From Bacillus nakamurai (GTDB taxonomy: Bacteria > Bacillota > Bacilli > Bacillales > Bacillaceae), in assembly GCF_001584325.1 (NCBI RefSeq), contig NZ_LSAZ01000041.1:124001-188000 (forward strand): a stretch of 64,000 nt of DNA, written 5' to 3'. The notes beneath the pieces were generated by a model. It worked only from the letters and a program-made list of their open reading frames with translations, searched no databases and was not told the origin of the DNA. The first letter of the stretch is position 1, and every line of letters starts with the position of its first letter. Both the position numbers and the translations under genes were made by a program. Shown here piece by piece: positions 55,634-64,000 of this stretch.

Positions 55634-58306
55634 ATGAAGTTTCATGAAATGGGACAAACCGATTTGCTGCAAGCAACAAATACGTCCATTAAACAGGGAT
55701 TGACCGAAAAAGAGGTAAAAAAACGCCTTGAAAAGCACGGACCGAATGAACTTCAAGAGGGGAAGCGACCTTCAGCGATAGTATTGTTTTTCGCTCAGTT
55801 TAAAGACTTCATGGTGCTTGTGCTGCTGGCGGCAACTTTAATTTCAGGATTTTTGGGCGAGTATGTAGATGCAATTGCCATTATGGCGATCGTATTTGTC
55901 AATGGTGTCCTCGGCTTTTTCCAAGAGCGGCGTGCGGAAAAGTCTTTGAAAGCATTAAAAGAGCTGTCAACGCCGTACGTATCAGCACTTCGGGACGGGA
56001 GCTGGACGAAAATTCAGTCCAAGGAGCTCGTCCCCGGAGATATTGTGAAATTTACAAGCGGCGACCGGATTGGCGCAGATGTGCGAATTGTGGAAGCGAA
56101 GAGCCTTGAAATCGAAGAATCGGCGCTCACCGGAGAATCACTTCCGGTTGTGAAGCAGGCTGATAAGCTGAGGGAGCCGGATGTCTCCTTAGGCGATATC
56201 ACCAACATGGCGTTTATGGGTACGATCGTCACGCGCGGCAGCGGCGTCGGTGTCGTCGTCGGCACAGGAATGAATACGGCGATGGGGAAAATTGCCGATA
56301 TGCTGGATTCAGCGGGCAATATCTCAACGCCGCTGCAAAGAAGGCTGGAAGAGCTGGGCAAAATTTTAATTGTTGTTGCGCTGCTTTTGACGGTATTGGT
56401 CGTAGCTGTCGGCGTCATACAGGGTCATGAGCTATACAGCATGTTTTTGGCCGGAGTGTCTTTGGCGGTAGCCGCGATTCCGGAGGGCCTCCCTGCCATC
56501 GTTACGGTTGCTTTATCACTCGGCGTACAGCGCATGATCAAGCAGAAATCAATTGTAAGGAAGCTCCCGGCGGTTGAAACGCTGGGCTGCGCCTCGATTA
56601 TTTGTTCTGATAAAACCGGAACACTGACGCAAAACAAAATGACGGTCACCCACATGTGGTCGGGCGGAAAAACATTTAAAGTGTCAGGCATCGGCTATGA
56701 ACCGGCCGGGGTTTTTACACGCGATGATCAAGAAATCAAACCGAAAGATGATAAGCCGCTTGAGCAAATGCTGATCTTCGGCGCATTGTGCAATACGTCC
56801 GAAATCGAACTGAAAGACGGTCACTATGTATTAGACGGTGATCCGACGGAAGGGGCGCTATTGACGGCGGCGCGGAAAGGCGGATTTTCAAATGACTGGC
56901 TCCAGTCGCAATACCGCGTGATTACTGAGTTTCCGTTTGACTCCGTCCGTAAAATGATGACCGTTATTGTAGAGGGAAAGGATAAAAAGCAGTTCGTCAT
57001 TACAAAGGGTGCTCCTGACGTGTTAATCGAGCGTTCGTCCCATATGATGTATGACGGCAAATCAGCGCTTTATTCCGGAGAAAAGAAAGCCGAGACAGAA
57101 GAAGTGCTCAAACAATTGGCGTCACAAGCGCTCCGAACGATCGCCATTGCATATAAACCGCTTAAGTCCGGGGAGAAGCCGACAATGGAGCAGGCGGAAA
57201 AAAACCTCACGATGCTAGGGCTTTCCGGTATGATTGATCCGCCTCGTCCCGAGGTCAGAGAGGCCATTAAAGAATGCCGGGAAGCAGGCATTAAAACCGT
57301 TATGATTACGGGCGACCACGTGGAGACGGCAAAAGCCATTGCAAAAGAATTGCGCCTTCTTCCGAAAAAAGGCCGTGTGATGGACGGGAAAATGCTGAAT
57401 GAGCTTTCGCCAAAAGAGCTTGCTGAGGCTGTGGATGATGTCTATGTATTTGCCCGCGTATCGCCGGAGCATAAATTAAAAATCGTCAGAGCGTATCAAG
57501 AGAACGGACACGTCGTCGCAATGACAGGAGACGGAGTCAATGACGCGCCGGCCATTAAGCAGGCCGATATCGGCGTCGCTATGGGTGTTACCGGTACGGA
57601 TGTGGCGAAAGAAGCGTCCTCGCTTATTCTCGTAGATGATAATTTTGCAACCATTAAATCAGCCATTAAAGAAGGAAGAAACATCTATGAAAATATAAGA
57701 AAATTCGTCCGTTATTTACTCGCTTCAAACGTAGGTGAAATTCTCGTTATGCTGTTTGCGATGCTTCTTGCCTTGCCGCTGCCGCTTGTTCCGATTCAAA
57801 TATTGTGGGTAAACTTGGTCACAGACGGCCTTCCTGCCATGGCGCTCGGCATGGATCAGGCCGAGAATGACGTGATGAGGCGGAAGCCGCGGCATCCGAA
57901 AGAAGGCGTGTTCGCCAGGAAGCTCGGCTGGAAAGTACTATCGAGGGGATTTTTAATCGGCGCCGCGACCATTTTAGCCTTCATCGTCGTCTATCACCGG
58001 AACCCTGAAAATCTGCCATACGCCCAAACAATCGCATTTGCAACCCTTGTACTGGCTCAGCTTATTCACGTGTTTGATTGCAGGAGCGAAACGTCTGTTT
58101 TCTCCCGGAATCCATTTGAGAATCTTTATTTAATCGGCGCCATCGTGTCGTCTATTTTCTTGATGACCGTTGTCATCTATTATCCGCCGCTGCAGCCGAT
58201 TTTCAAAACCGTGCCGATTACGCCCGGTGATTGGATGCTTGTTATCGGCATGTCAGCCATCCCGACTTTTTTACTGGCGGGTCAACTTTTGACAAGAAAA
58301 AAATAA
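55634..58306 (+). CDS. yloB: P-type calcium-transporting ATPase YloB
   Basis: SERCA-like membrane pump exporting Ca2+. The 890-residue protein has an N-terminal cation ATPase domain, the actuator motif ALTGESLPV, the membrane motif AAIPEGLPA in TM4, the phosphorylation site [11 protein letters not shown], the KGAPD nucleotide-binding motif, the hinge [10 protein letters not shown], and a C-terminal membrane domain of six segments. AGGGGAGTGGACGAGG precedes ATG 55634. It is divergent from rqcH across a short intergenic region; a terminator follows. Confidence 0.95.
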   Translation: MKFHEMGQTDLLQATNTSIKQGLTEKEVKKRLEKHGPNELQEGKRPSAIVLFFAQFKDFMVLVLLAATLISGFLGEYVDAIAIMAIVFVNGVLGFFQERRAEKSLKALKELSTPYVSALRDGSWTKIQSKELVPGDIVKFTSGDRIGADVRIVEAKSLEIEESALTGESLPVVKQADKLREPDVSLGDITNMAFMGTIVTRGSGVGVVVGTGMNTAMGKIADMLDSAGNISTPLQRRLEELGKILIVVALLLTVLVVAVGVIQGHELYSMFLAGVSLAVAAIPEGLPAIVTVALSLGVQRMIKQKSIVRKLPAVETLGCASIICSDKTGTLTQNKMTVTHMWSGGKTFKVSGIGYEPAGVFTRDDQEIKPKDDKPLEQMLIFGALCNTSEIELKDGHYVLDGDPTEGALLTAARKGGFSNDWLQSQYRVITEFPFDSVRKMMTVIVEGKDKKQFVITKGAPDVLIERSSHMMYDGKSALYSGEKKAETEEVLKQLASQALRTIAIAYKPLKSGEKPTMEQAEKNLTMLGLSGMIDPPRPEVREAIKECREAGIKTVMITGDHVETAKAIAKELRLLPKKGRVMDGKMLNELSPKELAEAVDDVYVFARVSPEHKLKIVRAYQENGHVVAMTGDGVNDAPAIKQADIGVAMGVTGTDVAKEASSLILVDDNFATIKSAIKEGRNIYENIRKFVRYLLASNVGEILVMLFAMLLALPLPLVPIQILWVNLVTDGLPAMALGMDQAENDVMRRKPRHPKEGVFARKLGWKVLSRGFLIGAATILAFIVVYHRNPENLPYAQTIAFATLVLAQLIHVFDCRSETSVFSRNPFENLYLIGAIVSSIFLMTVVIYYPPLQPIFKTVPITPGDWMLVIGMSAIPTFLLAGQLLTRKK

Positions 58307-58327
58307 ATCCATATGATATAATCTTAG

Positions 58328-58358
58328 GGGTAATAGCATGTCTATTGCCCTTTTATTT
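58328..58358 (+). terminator. Terminator after yloB
   Basis: GGGTAATAG pairs with CTATTGCCC (one wobble) around 5 nt, followed by TTTTATTTT. Confidence 0.85.
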
Positions 58359-58387
58359 TGATAACGGGAAAGAATTGGGTGTTTCAT

Positions 58388-59263
58388 ATGATACGGAGTA
58401 TGACAGGCTTCGGCAGCGCGAGCAGCACAAAAGGCGATCTCTCAGCAACCGTTGAATTGAAATCCGTGAACTACCGGTTCAAAGAATTCAATGCTCGTCT
58501 GCCAAGGCCTTTGCTATATGTAGAGGATAAGCTGAAACAAATTATTTTACAGCATATACAGCGCGGAAGAGTTGAATTATTTCTGACTGTAAACAGTGAC
58601 GCGCTTATAAAAAGAAGCCTGACGATTGATTGGGGGCTTCTTGATGAATATGTGAGCGCAGCACGCGGCATGAAAAAGCGCTACAGCCTGGCCGCGGAGC
58701 CCGATGCAATGGATTTTTTCAAATTTGAGCATGTCGCGCAGATCCAAGAGGAACAGGTGCGCGATGATAAGCTTGAAGAGGTGATCAGAGAAGCGGCTGA
58801 GCTGGCGGTGAAGGAACTTTGTGACATGCGGGCGAAGGAAGGCCGGCTTTTGGCGGAGGACTGCCTTTTGCATATTGAACGTCTTGAGGCTCTGTCCGTA
58901 CAGGTGAAAGACCGCGCTTCGGCCGTTGTAGATCATTACCGCGAGCGGCTGTACGCCCGAATGAAGGAATGGACGGAGGACGCGCTTGACGAAAGCAGGC
59001 TGATCACAGAATGCGCGATTTTTGCCGACCGATCTGACATTACAGAAGAGATTACCAGGCTGAAGAGCCATTTTGTTCAATTTCGTGATATATTGGAAGA
59101 AGGCGGAGCTGTAGGACGCAAACTCGATTTTCTCGTCCAAGAGCTCAATCGCGAAGCCAACACAATCGGCTCAAAAGCAAATGATCATCAAATCACAAAG
59201 CTTGTCGTCGAAATGAAAAGTTCTATTGAAAAATTAAAGGAACAAGTGCAAAATATAGAATAG
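58388..59263 (+). CDS. yloC: YicC-family endoribonuclease-like protein YloC
   Basis: Member of the YicC/YloC family, for which E. coli YicC has been reported to act as an endoribonuclease; the role in Bacillus is not settled. The 291-residue protein starts with MIRSMTGFGSAS and has the family segment KSVNYRFKEFNARLPR. The C-terminal DUF1732 motif is REANTIGSKANDHQ. ATG 58388 is the usual start for the family; an in-frame ATG at 58358 overlaps the terminator. It precedes remA and gmk. Confidence 0.9.
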   Translation: MIRSMTGFGSASSTKGDLSATVELKSVNYRFKEFNARLPRPLLYVEDKLKQIILQHIQRGRVELFLTVNSDALIKRSLTIDWGLLDEYVSAARGMKKRYSLAAEPDAMDFFKFEHVAQIQEEQVRDDKLEEVIREAAELAVKELCDMRAKEGRLLAEDCLLHIERLEALSVQVKDRASAVVDHYRERLYARMKEWTEDALDESRLITECAIFADRSDITEEITRLKSHFVQFRDILEEGGAVGRKLDFLVQELNREANTIGSKANDHQITKLVVEMKSSIEKLKEQVQNIE

Positions 59264-59283
59264 CGACTGTGCGTATTGTTTAC

Positions 59284-59316
59284 AGACGGTCTCTCTAGGT
59301 TACACTAGAGACGTCT
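59284..59316. repeat. Inverted repeat over a candidate promoter before remA
   Basis: AGACGGTCTCT (59284-59294) and AGAGACGTCT (59307-59316) form a 10-bp stem with one bulged G. A possible promoter (TTTACA about 59279, TACACT at 59301-59306, 16 nt apart) overlaps it. ATTTTAC follows, so it could instead be a weak terminator for yloC. Confidence 0.5.
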
Positions 59317-59339
59317 ATTTTACAGGGGGAACGTAGAAG

Positions 59340-60231
<892 letters not shown>

Positions 60232-60234
60232 CTT

Positions 60235-60438
60235 ATGTTAGATCCGTCAATTGACTCTTTAATGAATAAATTAGATTCTAAATATACGCTGGTGACTGTT
60301 TCTGCAAGACGTGCGCGTGAAATGCAAATCAAAAAAGACCAGCAGATTGAACATACCATTTCACACAAATATGTAGGCAAAGCTTTAGAAGAAATTGATG
60401 CGGGCCTGCTTTCGTTTGAAAAGGAAGACAGCGAATAA
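60235..60438 (+). CDS. rpoZ: RNA polymerase omega subunit
   Basis: Small accessory subunit that helps assemble RNA polymerase. The 67-residue protein has the family motif [17 protein letters not shown] near residue 14 and the downstream KALEEIDAG segment. It follows gmk closely, the normal arrangement in Firmicutes, and ends at a terminator. Confidence 0.96.
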   Translation: MLDPSIDSLMNKLDSKYTLVTVSARRAREMQIKKDQQIEHTISHKYVGKALEEIDAGLLSFEKEDSE

Positions 60439-60451
60439 AAAGCACACGTAG

Positions 60452-60483
60452 CAACCTATCCCTAAATAGGTTGTTATTTTTTT
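60452..60483 (+). terminator. Terminator after rpoZ
   Basis: CAACCTAT pairs with ATAGGTTG around 6 nt, followed by TTATTTTTTT. Confidence 0.88.
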
Positions 60484-60527
60484 CCGCTTGGAATTTGTAC
60501 AATGCTTTCATAAGGGGAGAAGACTTC

Positions 60528-61748
60528 ATGATAAACCGAAACATTTTACTATGTGTAAGCGGAGGCATTGCCGTTTATAAAGCCTGCGCACTGACAAGCA
60601 AGCTGGTTCAGGCCGGTGCAAATGTAAAAGTGATTATGACTGAGTCCGCGCGTGAGTTTGTTTCTCCGCTGACATTTCAGGCATTAAGCCGGAATGAAGT
60701 GTATACAGATACATTTAAAGAACAGAATCCGAAGGTCATATCCCATATCGATGCGGCTGACTGGGCGGATTTGATCATCGTGGCACCCGCTACGGCAAAT
60801 GTTATCGGCAAGCTTGCCAACGGGCTCGCTGATGATATGCTCACAACAACACTGTTAGCGGCGGAGGCTCCAGTCTGGGTGGCGCCTGCGATGAATGTCC
60901 ATATGTATGATCATCCGGCGGTGAAACGGAACATCTCCGTTCTTTATCAGGACGGCGTCCGTTTTATCGAGCCGAGCGAAGGCTATTTGGCGTGCGGGTA
61001 TGTCGGCAAAGGAAGGTTAGAAGAGCCGGAGCATATTGTCGAACGTGTCAAAGAGCATTTTTCAAAGGTGGAAGATGATGCGCCGCTGCGGGGAAAACAT
61101 GTCGTCATCACGGCCGGGCCGACACGCGAAGCTGTTGATCCTGTACGCTTTTTCACAAATAAGTCAACAGGAAAAATGGGGTACGCCGCCGCGGAGGCTG
61201 CCGTCCGACTCGGTGCGCGCGTAACATTGATTTCCGGACCGGTGGCGCTAGAGCCGCCCGAGGGGCTGTATCAGTTTGTCCCCGTTCAGTCTGCCGCTGA
61301 TATGAGAGAAGCAGTGCTTTCTGTGTTTGATTCATGTGACATGGTGATAAAAACGGCGGCTGTGGCTGATTTCACGCCGGCATCAGTTTCAGATCAAAAA
61401 ATGAAAAAGAAGGCCGGCTCGCTCATGATTGAATTCAATCGTACGGCTGACATTCTGAAAGAGCTCGGCGAACGAAAAAACCACCAGCTTTTAGTTGGAT
61501 TCGCGGCTGAAACGCAAGACGTCGAACGCTACGCACGCAACAAACTGGAAAAGAAAAACCTTGATATGATAGTCGCTAATGATGTGAAAGCAGAAGGAGC
61601 CGGGTTCGGTACAGACACTAACCTTGTCACCTTCTATTTCCGGGACGGCAGAAAGCGGGAGCTTGCGCTTATGTCGAAGCTTGACGTTTCCTTTGAGCTG
61701 CTGAAGGAAATGACCGCCTTGAAAGATGAGGGCCAAAAGCGAGTATGA
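60528..61748 (+). CDS. coaBC: Bifunctional phosphopantothenoylcysteine synthetase/decarboxylase
   Basis: Catalyses two steps of coenzyme A synthesis: adding cysteine to phosphopantothenate and decarboxylating the product. The 406-residue protein has an N-terminal flavin-dependent CoaC domain (LCVSGGIAVYKA, PAMNVHMYDHPAV) and a C-terminal CoaB domain (ITAGPTREAVDPVRF, KTAAVADFTP). ATG 60528 follows AAGGGGAGAAG. Its stop overlaps the priA start by 4 nt. Confidence 0.97.
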   Translation: MINRNILLCVSGGIAVYKACALTSKLVQAGANVKVIMTESAREFVSPLTFQALSRNEVYTDTFKEQNPKVISHIDAADWADLIIVAPATANVIGKLANGLADDMLTTTLLAAEAPVWVAPAMNVHMYDHPAVKRNISVLYQDGVRFIEPSEGYLACGYVGKGRLEEPEHIVERVKEHFSKVEDDAPLRGKHVVITAGPTREAVDPVRFFTNKSTGKMGYAAAEAAVRLGARVTLISGPVALEPPEGLYQFVPVQSAADMREAVLSVFDSCDMVIKTAAVADFTPASVSDQKMKKKAGSLMIEFNRTADILKELGERKNHQLLVGFAAETQDVERYARNKLEKKNLDMIVANDVKAEGAGFGTDTNLVTFYFRDGRKRELALMSKLDVSFELLKEMTALKDEGQKRV

Positions 61749-64000
61749 ATGTAGCAGAAGTCATTGTGGATGTCAGCTCCAAAAACATTGACAGGCCCTT
61801 TGATTACAAAATCCCGGATCATTTAAAAGGCATGATCGAAGTCGGCATGCGGGTGATCGTCCCGTTCGGCCCGCGCAAGCTTCAAGGGTTTGTGACCGGT
61901 CTGAAAGATTCGTCAGAGCTTAACGGCAAATCAGTGAAGGAAGTGGAGCAGCTTCTTGATTTGACGCCAGTGTTGACAGAAGAACTGATGCAGCTGTCTT
62001 CATGGCTCTCAGACAAAACACTGTCCTTTAAAATCACAGCGCTTCAAGCGATGCTGCCCGCTGCGCTGAAGGCAAAGTATGAAAAAGAACTGAAGGTCAT
62101 TGACGAAGAAGCATTGACGCCGGAAATCAAGCGGCTGTTCCGAGATCAGAAAAGCCTTCTGTACTCCGATATTGCCGATCAGAACATTCTTTCGTCACTT
62201 CAAAAATTCGTGCGCCGAGGCAGCATCGATGTTACTTATAAAGTGGCGCAAAAAACGAATAAAAAAATGATCCGCATGATAGAGGCAGACGAAGACAAAG
62301 AAGAACTCTCCCGGCAGGCAGACGCGTTATCGAAACAGGCTTCCAAACAGCTGGCAGTGCTTCACTATTTTATCGCCGGGGGAGCAAAGATTGCTGCAGC
62401 TGATCTTTGCAAAAAAACAAATGCCAGCTCAGCGACATTAAAAACGCTGCTCCAAAAAGGGCTGCTGAAGGAAAGCTTTGAAGAGGTTTACCGCGACCCT
62501 TATCAGGACAGAATGTTCAAAAAAACAGAGCCGCTGCCGCTGACAGACGAGCAGCGCGCTGCTTTTGAGCCGATTCAACAAGCGGTAGCCGATAATGCCC
62601 ATCATGTATTTTTGCTTCATGGGGTGACCGGGAGCGGAAAAACGGAAATCTATCTGCAGTCTATTGAAAAGGTGCTTGCCAAAGGAAAGGAAGCAATCGT
62701 GCTCGTTCCGGAAATCTCTTTAACGCCGCAAATGGTCAACCGCTTTAAAGGGCGTTTCGGCTCACAGGTTGCGGTCATGCACAGCGGTTTATCGACTGGT
62801 GAAAAATACGATGAATGGCGAAAAATTCAGCGCAAGGAAGTCAGGCTTGTCGTCGGAGCGAGATCGGCGATATTTGCCCCGTTTGAAAACCTTGGCATGA
62901 TTATCATTGATGAAGAGCACGAGTCTTCCTATAAACAGGAGGAAATGCCCCGATATCATGCAAAAGACGTGGCGATTAAACGGGCAGAGCACCATAGCTG
63001 CCCGGTCGTTCTCGGCAGCGCTACGCCGACTTTAGAGTCTTTTGCGCGGGCGAAAAAAGGCGTTTATGAATTGCTGCCATTAAAACATCGTGTGAATCGC
63101 CAGGTTATGCCGGAGGTTTCTCTCGTCGATATGAGGGAAGAGCTGAGAAACGGCAACAGGTCGATGTTCTCAACACAACTAATGGAACAGCTGGAGGAGA
63201 CGCTGGCGAAAAAAGAGCAGGCTGTGCTCTTTTTAAACAAACGGGGATATTCATCCTTTGTGATGTGCCGTGATTGCGGTTACGTGCCTCAATGCCCGCA
63301 TTGCGATATTTCAATGACCTATCACCGCTACGGACAAAGGCTTAAATGCCACTACTGCGGACATGAGGAGCCCGTGCCTGGCACGTGCCCTGAATGCGGC
63401 AGCGAGCATATCCGTTTTTTCGGCACGGGAACGCAGCGTGTGGAAGAGGAACTCACCAAAGTGCTGCCGCAAGCGCGGGTGATCAGGATGGACGTAGACA
63501 CCACCTCAAGAAAAGGCGCCCATGAGAAGCTGTTATCGGCTTTCGGCGAAGGAAAGGCCGATATCCTTCTCGGTACGCAAATGATCGCAAAAGGCCTTGA
63601 TTTTCCTAACGTGACCCTTGTCGGGGTGCTAAGCGCGGATACGACGCTGCATATCCCTGACTTCAGGGCGGCGGAGAAAACATTCCAGCTGCTGACGCAA
63701 GTAAGCGGGCGGGCGGGCAGGCATGAGAAGCCGGGATCGGTGATCATCCAAACCTATACGCCGTCGCATTACAGCATCCAGCTGACAAAAACACATGACT
63801 ATGAATCTTTTTTTCAGCAGGAAATGGCGCACAGACGAGCCCAGTCTTATCCACCTTATTATTATGTGGCGCTTGTCACCGTTTCTCATGAAGAGGCTGC
63901 AAAAGCCGCGATTACTGCAGAAAAGATTACAAACTTTTTAAAATCAGGATGCGGGCCGGGTACAAAAATTCTCGGGCCGTCCGCATCCCCGATCGCCAGG
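61745..64000 (+). CDS. priA: Primosomal replication helicase PriA (partial, 3' end outside window)
   Basis: Superfamily 2 DNA helicase that reloads the replisome at stalled forks. The frame is open for 752 codons to the window edge; the family in Bacillus is about 805 residues, so roughly 50 are missing. Visible features are the 3'-DNA-binding domain (VIVDVSSKNIDRPFDY), Walker A in HGVTGSGKTEI, the DEEH box in IIDEEHESSYKQ, and the zinc-binding cysteines in MCRDCGYVPQCPHC and later CHYCG and CPECG. It overlaps coaBC by 4 nt. Confidence 0.96.
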   Translation, partial: MNVAEVIVDVSSKNIDRPFDYKIPDHLKGMIEVGMRVIVPFGPRKLQGFVTGLKDSSELNGKSVKEVEQLLDLTPVLTEELMQLSSWLSDKTLSFKITALQAMLPAALKAKYEKELKVIDEEALTPEIKRLFRDQKSLLYSDIADQNILSSLQKFVRRGSIDVTYKVAQKTNKKMIRMIEADEDKEELSRQADALSKQASKQLAVLHYFIAGGAKIAAADLCKKTNASSATLKTLLQKGLLKESFEEVYRDPYQDRMFKKTEPLPLTDEQRAAFEPIQQAVADNAHHVFLLHGVTGSGKTEIYLQSIEKVLAKGKEAIVLVPEISLTPQMVNRFKGRFGSQVAVMHSGLSTGEKYDEWRKIQRKEVRLVVGARSAIFAPFENLGMIIIDEEHESSYKQEEMPRYHAKDVAIKRAEHHSCPVVLGSATPTLESFARAKKGVYELLPLKHRVNRQVMPEVSLVDMREELRNGNRSMFSTQLMEQLEETLAKKEQAVLFLNKRGYSSFVMCRDCGYVPQCPHCDISMTYHRYGQRLKCHYCGHEEPVPGTCPECGSEHIRFFGTGTQRVEEELTKVLPQARVIRMDVDTTSRKGAHEKLLSAFGEGKADILLGTQMIAKGLDFPNVTLVGVLSADTTLHIPDFRAAEKTFQLLTQVSGRAGRHEKPGSVIIQTYTPSHYSIQLTKTHDYESFFQQEMAHRRAQSYPPYYYVALVTVSHEEAAKAAITAEKITNFLKSGCGPGTKILGPSASPIAR

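Overview
This window comes from a low- to mid-GC Firmicute of the Bacillus subtilis group. Gene order follows the B. subtilis dcw / sigE-sigG / ylm / pyr / cysH / ylo region almost gene for gene. The proteins look closely related to B. subtilis but not identical. An amyQ/amyL-type liquefying alpha-amylase sits between sirC and rqcH, which I recall as the amylase locus of B. amyloliquefaciens. The likely source is the B. amyloliquefaciens / velezensis / siamensis complex. This assignment is from memory of gene order and protein sequences, not from a search.

Layout. Positions 1-14.9 kb hold the division and cell wall cluster: the end of pbpB, spoVD, murE, mraY, murD, spoVE, murG, murB, divIB, ftsA and ftsZ. 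These genes make lipid II and build the septal machinery; spoVD and spoVE are the sporulation-specific transpeptidase/SEDS pair. From 15.1 to 19.4 kb lies bpr, a very large secreted subtilase. From 19.6 to 22.3 kb the spoIIGA-sigE-sigG locus encodes two compartment-specific sigma factors and the pro-sigma-E protease. From 22.4 to 28.9 kb are ylmA, a TPP-riboswitch-controlled thiamine salvage gene (ylmB), ylmC, ylmD, ylmE, sepF, ylmG, ylmH and divIVA. A T-box leader then controls ileS, followed by ylyA, lspA and an rluD-type pseudouridine synthase gene.

From 34.0 to 45.8 kb is the complete de novo UMP operon pyrR-pyrP-pyrB-pyrC-pyrAA-pyrAB-pyrK-pyrD-pyrF-pyrE, with three PyrR-dependent attenuators and extensive gene overlap. 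From 45.9 to 51.9 kb an S-box (SAM) leader precedes cysH-cysP-sat-cysC-sumT-sirB-sirC: sulfate uptake, activation and reduction coupled to siroheme synthesis, the cofactor of sulfite reductase. The amylase gene follows, bracketed by two strong symmetrical terminators. rqcH is the only gene on the minus strand. Then come the calcium ATPase yloB, yloC, remA, gmk, rpoZ, coaBC and the first 752 codons of priA.

Most of the window is conserved core genome. The least ordinary places are: (1) a 558-bp space between divIB and ftsA where B. subtilis has ylxW, ylxX and sbp and where I see none of them, only promoters and a doubtful 35-codon ORF; (2) the amylase cassette, whose protein and upstream region combine B. 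licheniformis-like and B. amyloliquefaciens-like features; (3) several unexplained inverted repeats (cysC-sumT gap, yloC-remA gap, spoVE-murG gap); and (4) an isoleucyl-tRNA synthetase with a degenerate C-terminal zinc ribbon. I found no tRNA, rRNA, IS element, prophage or CRISPR array, and no convincing wholly new multi-gene system.
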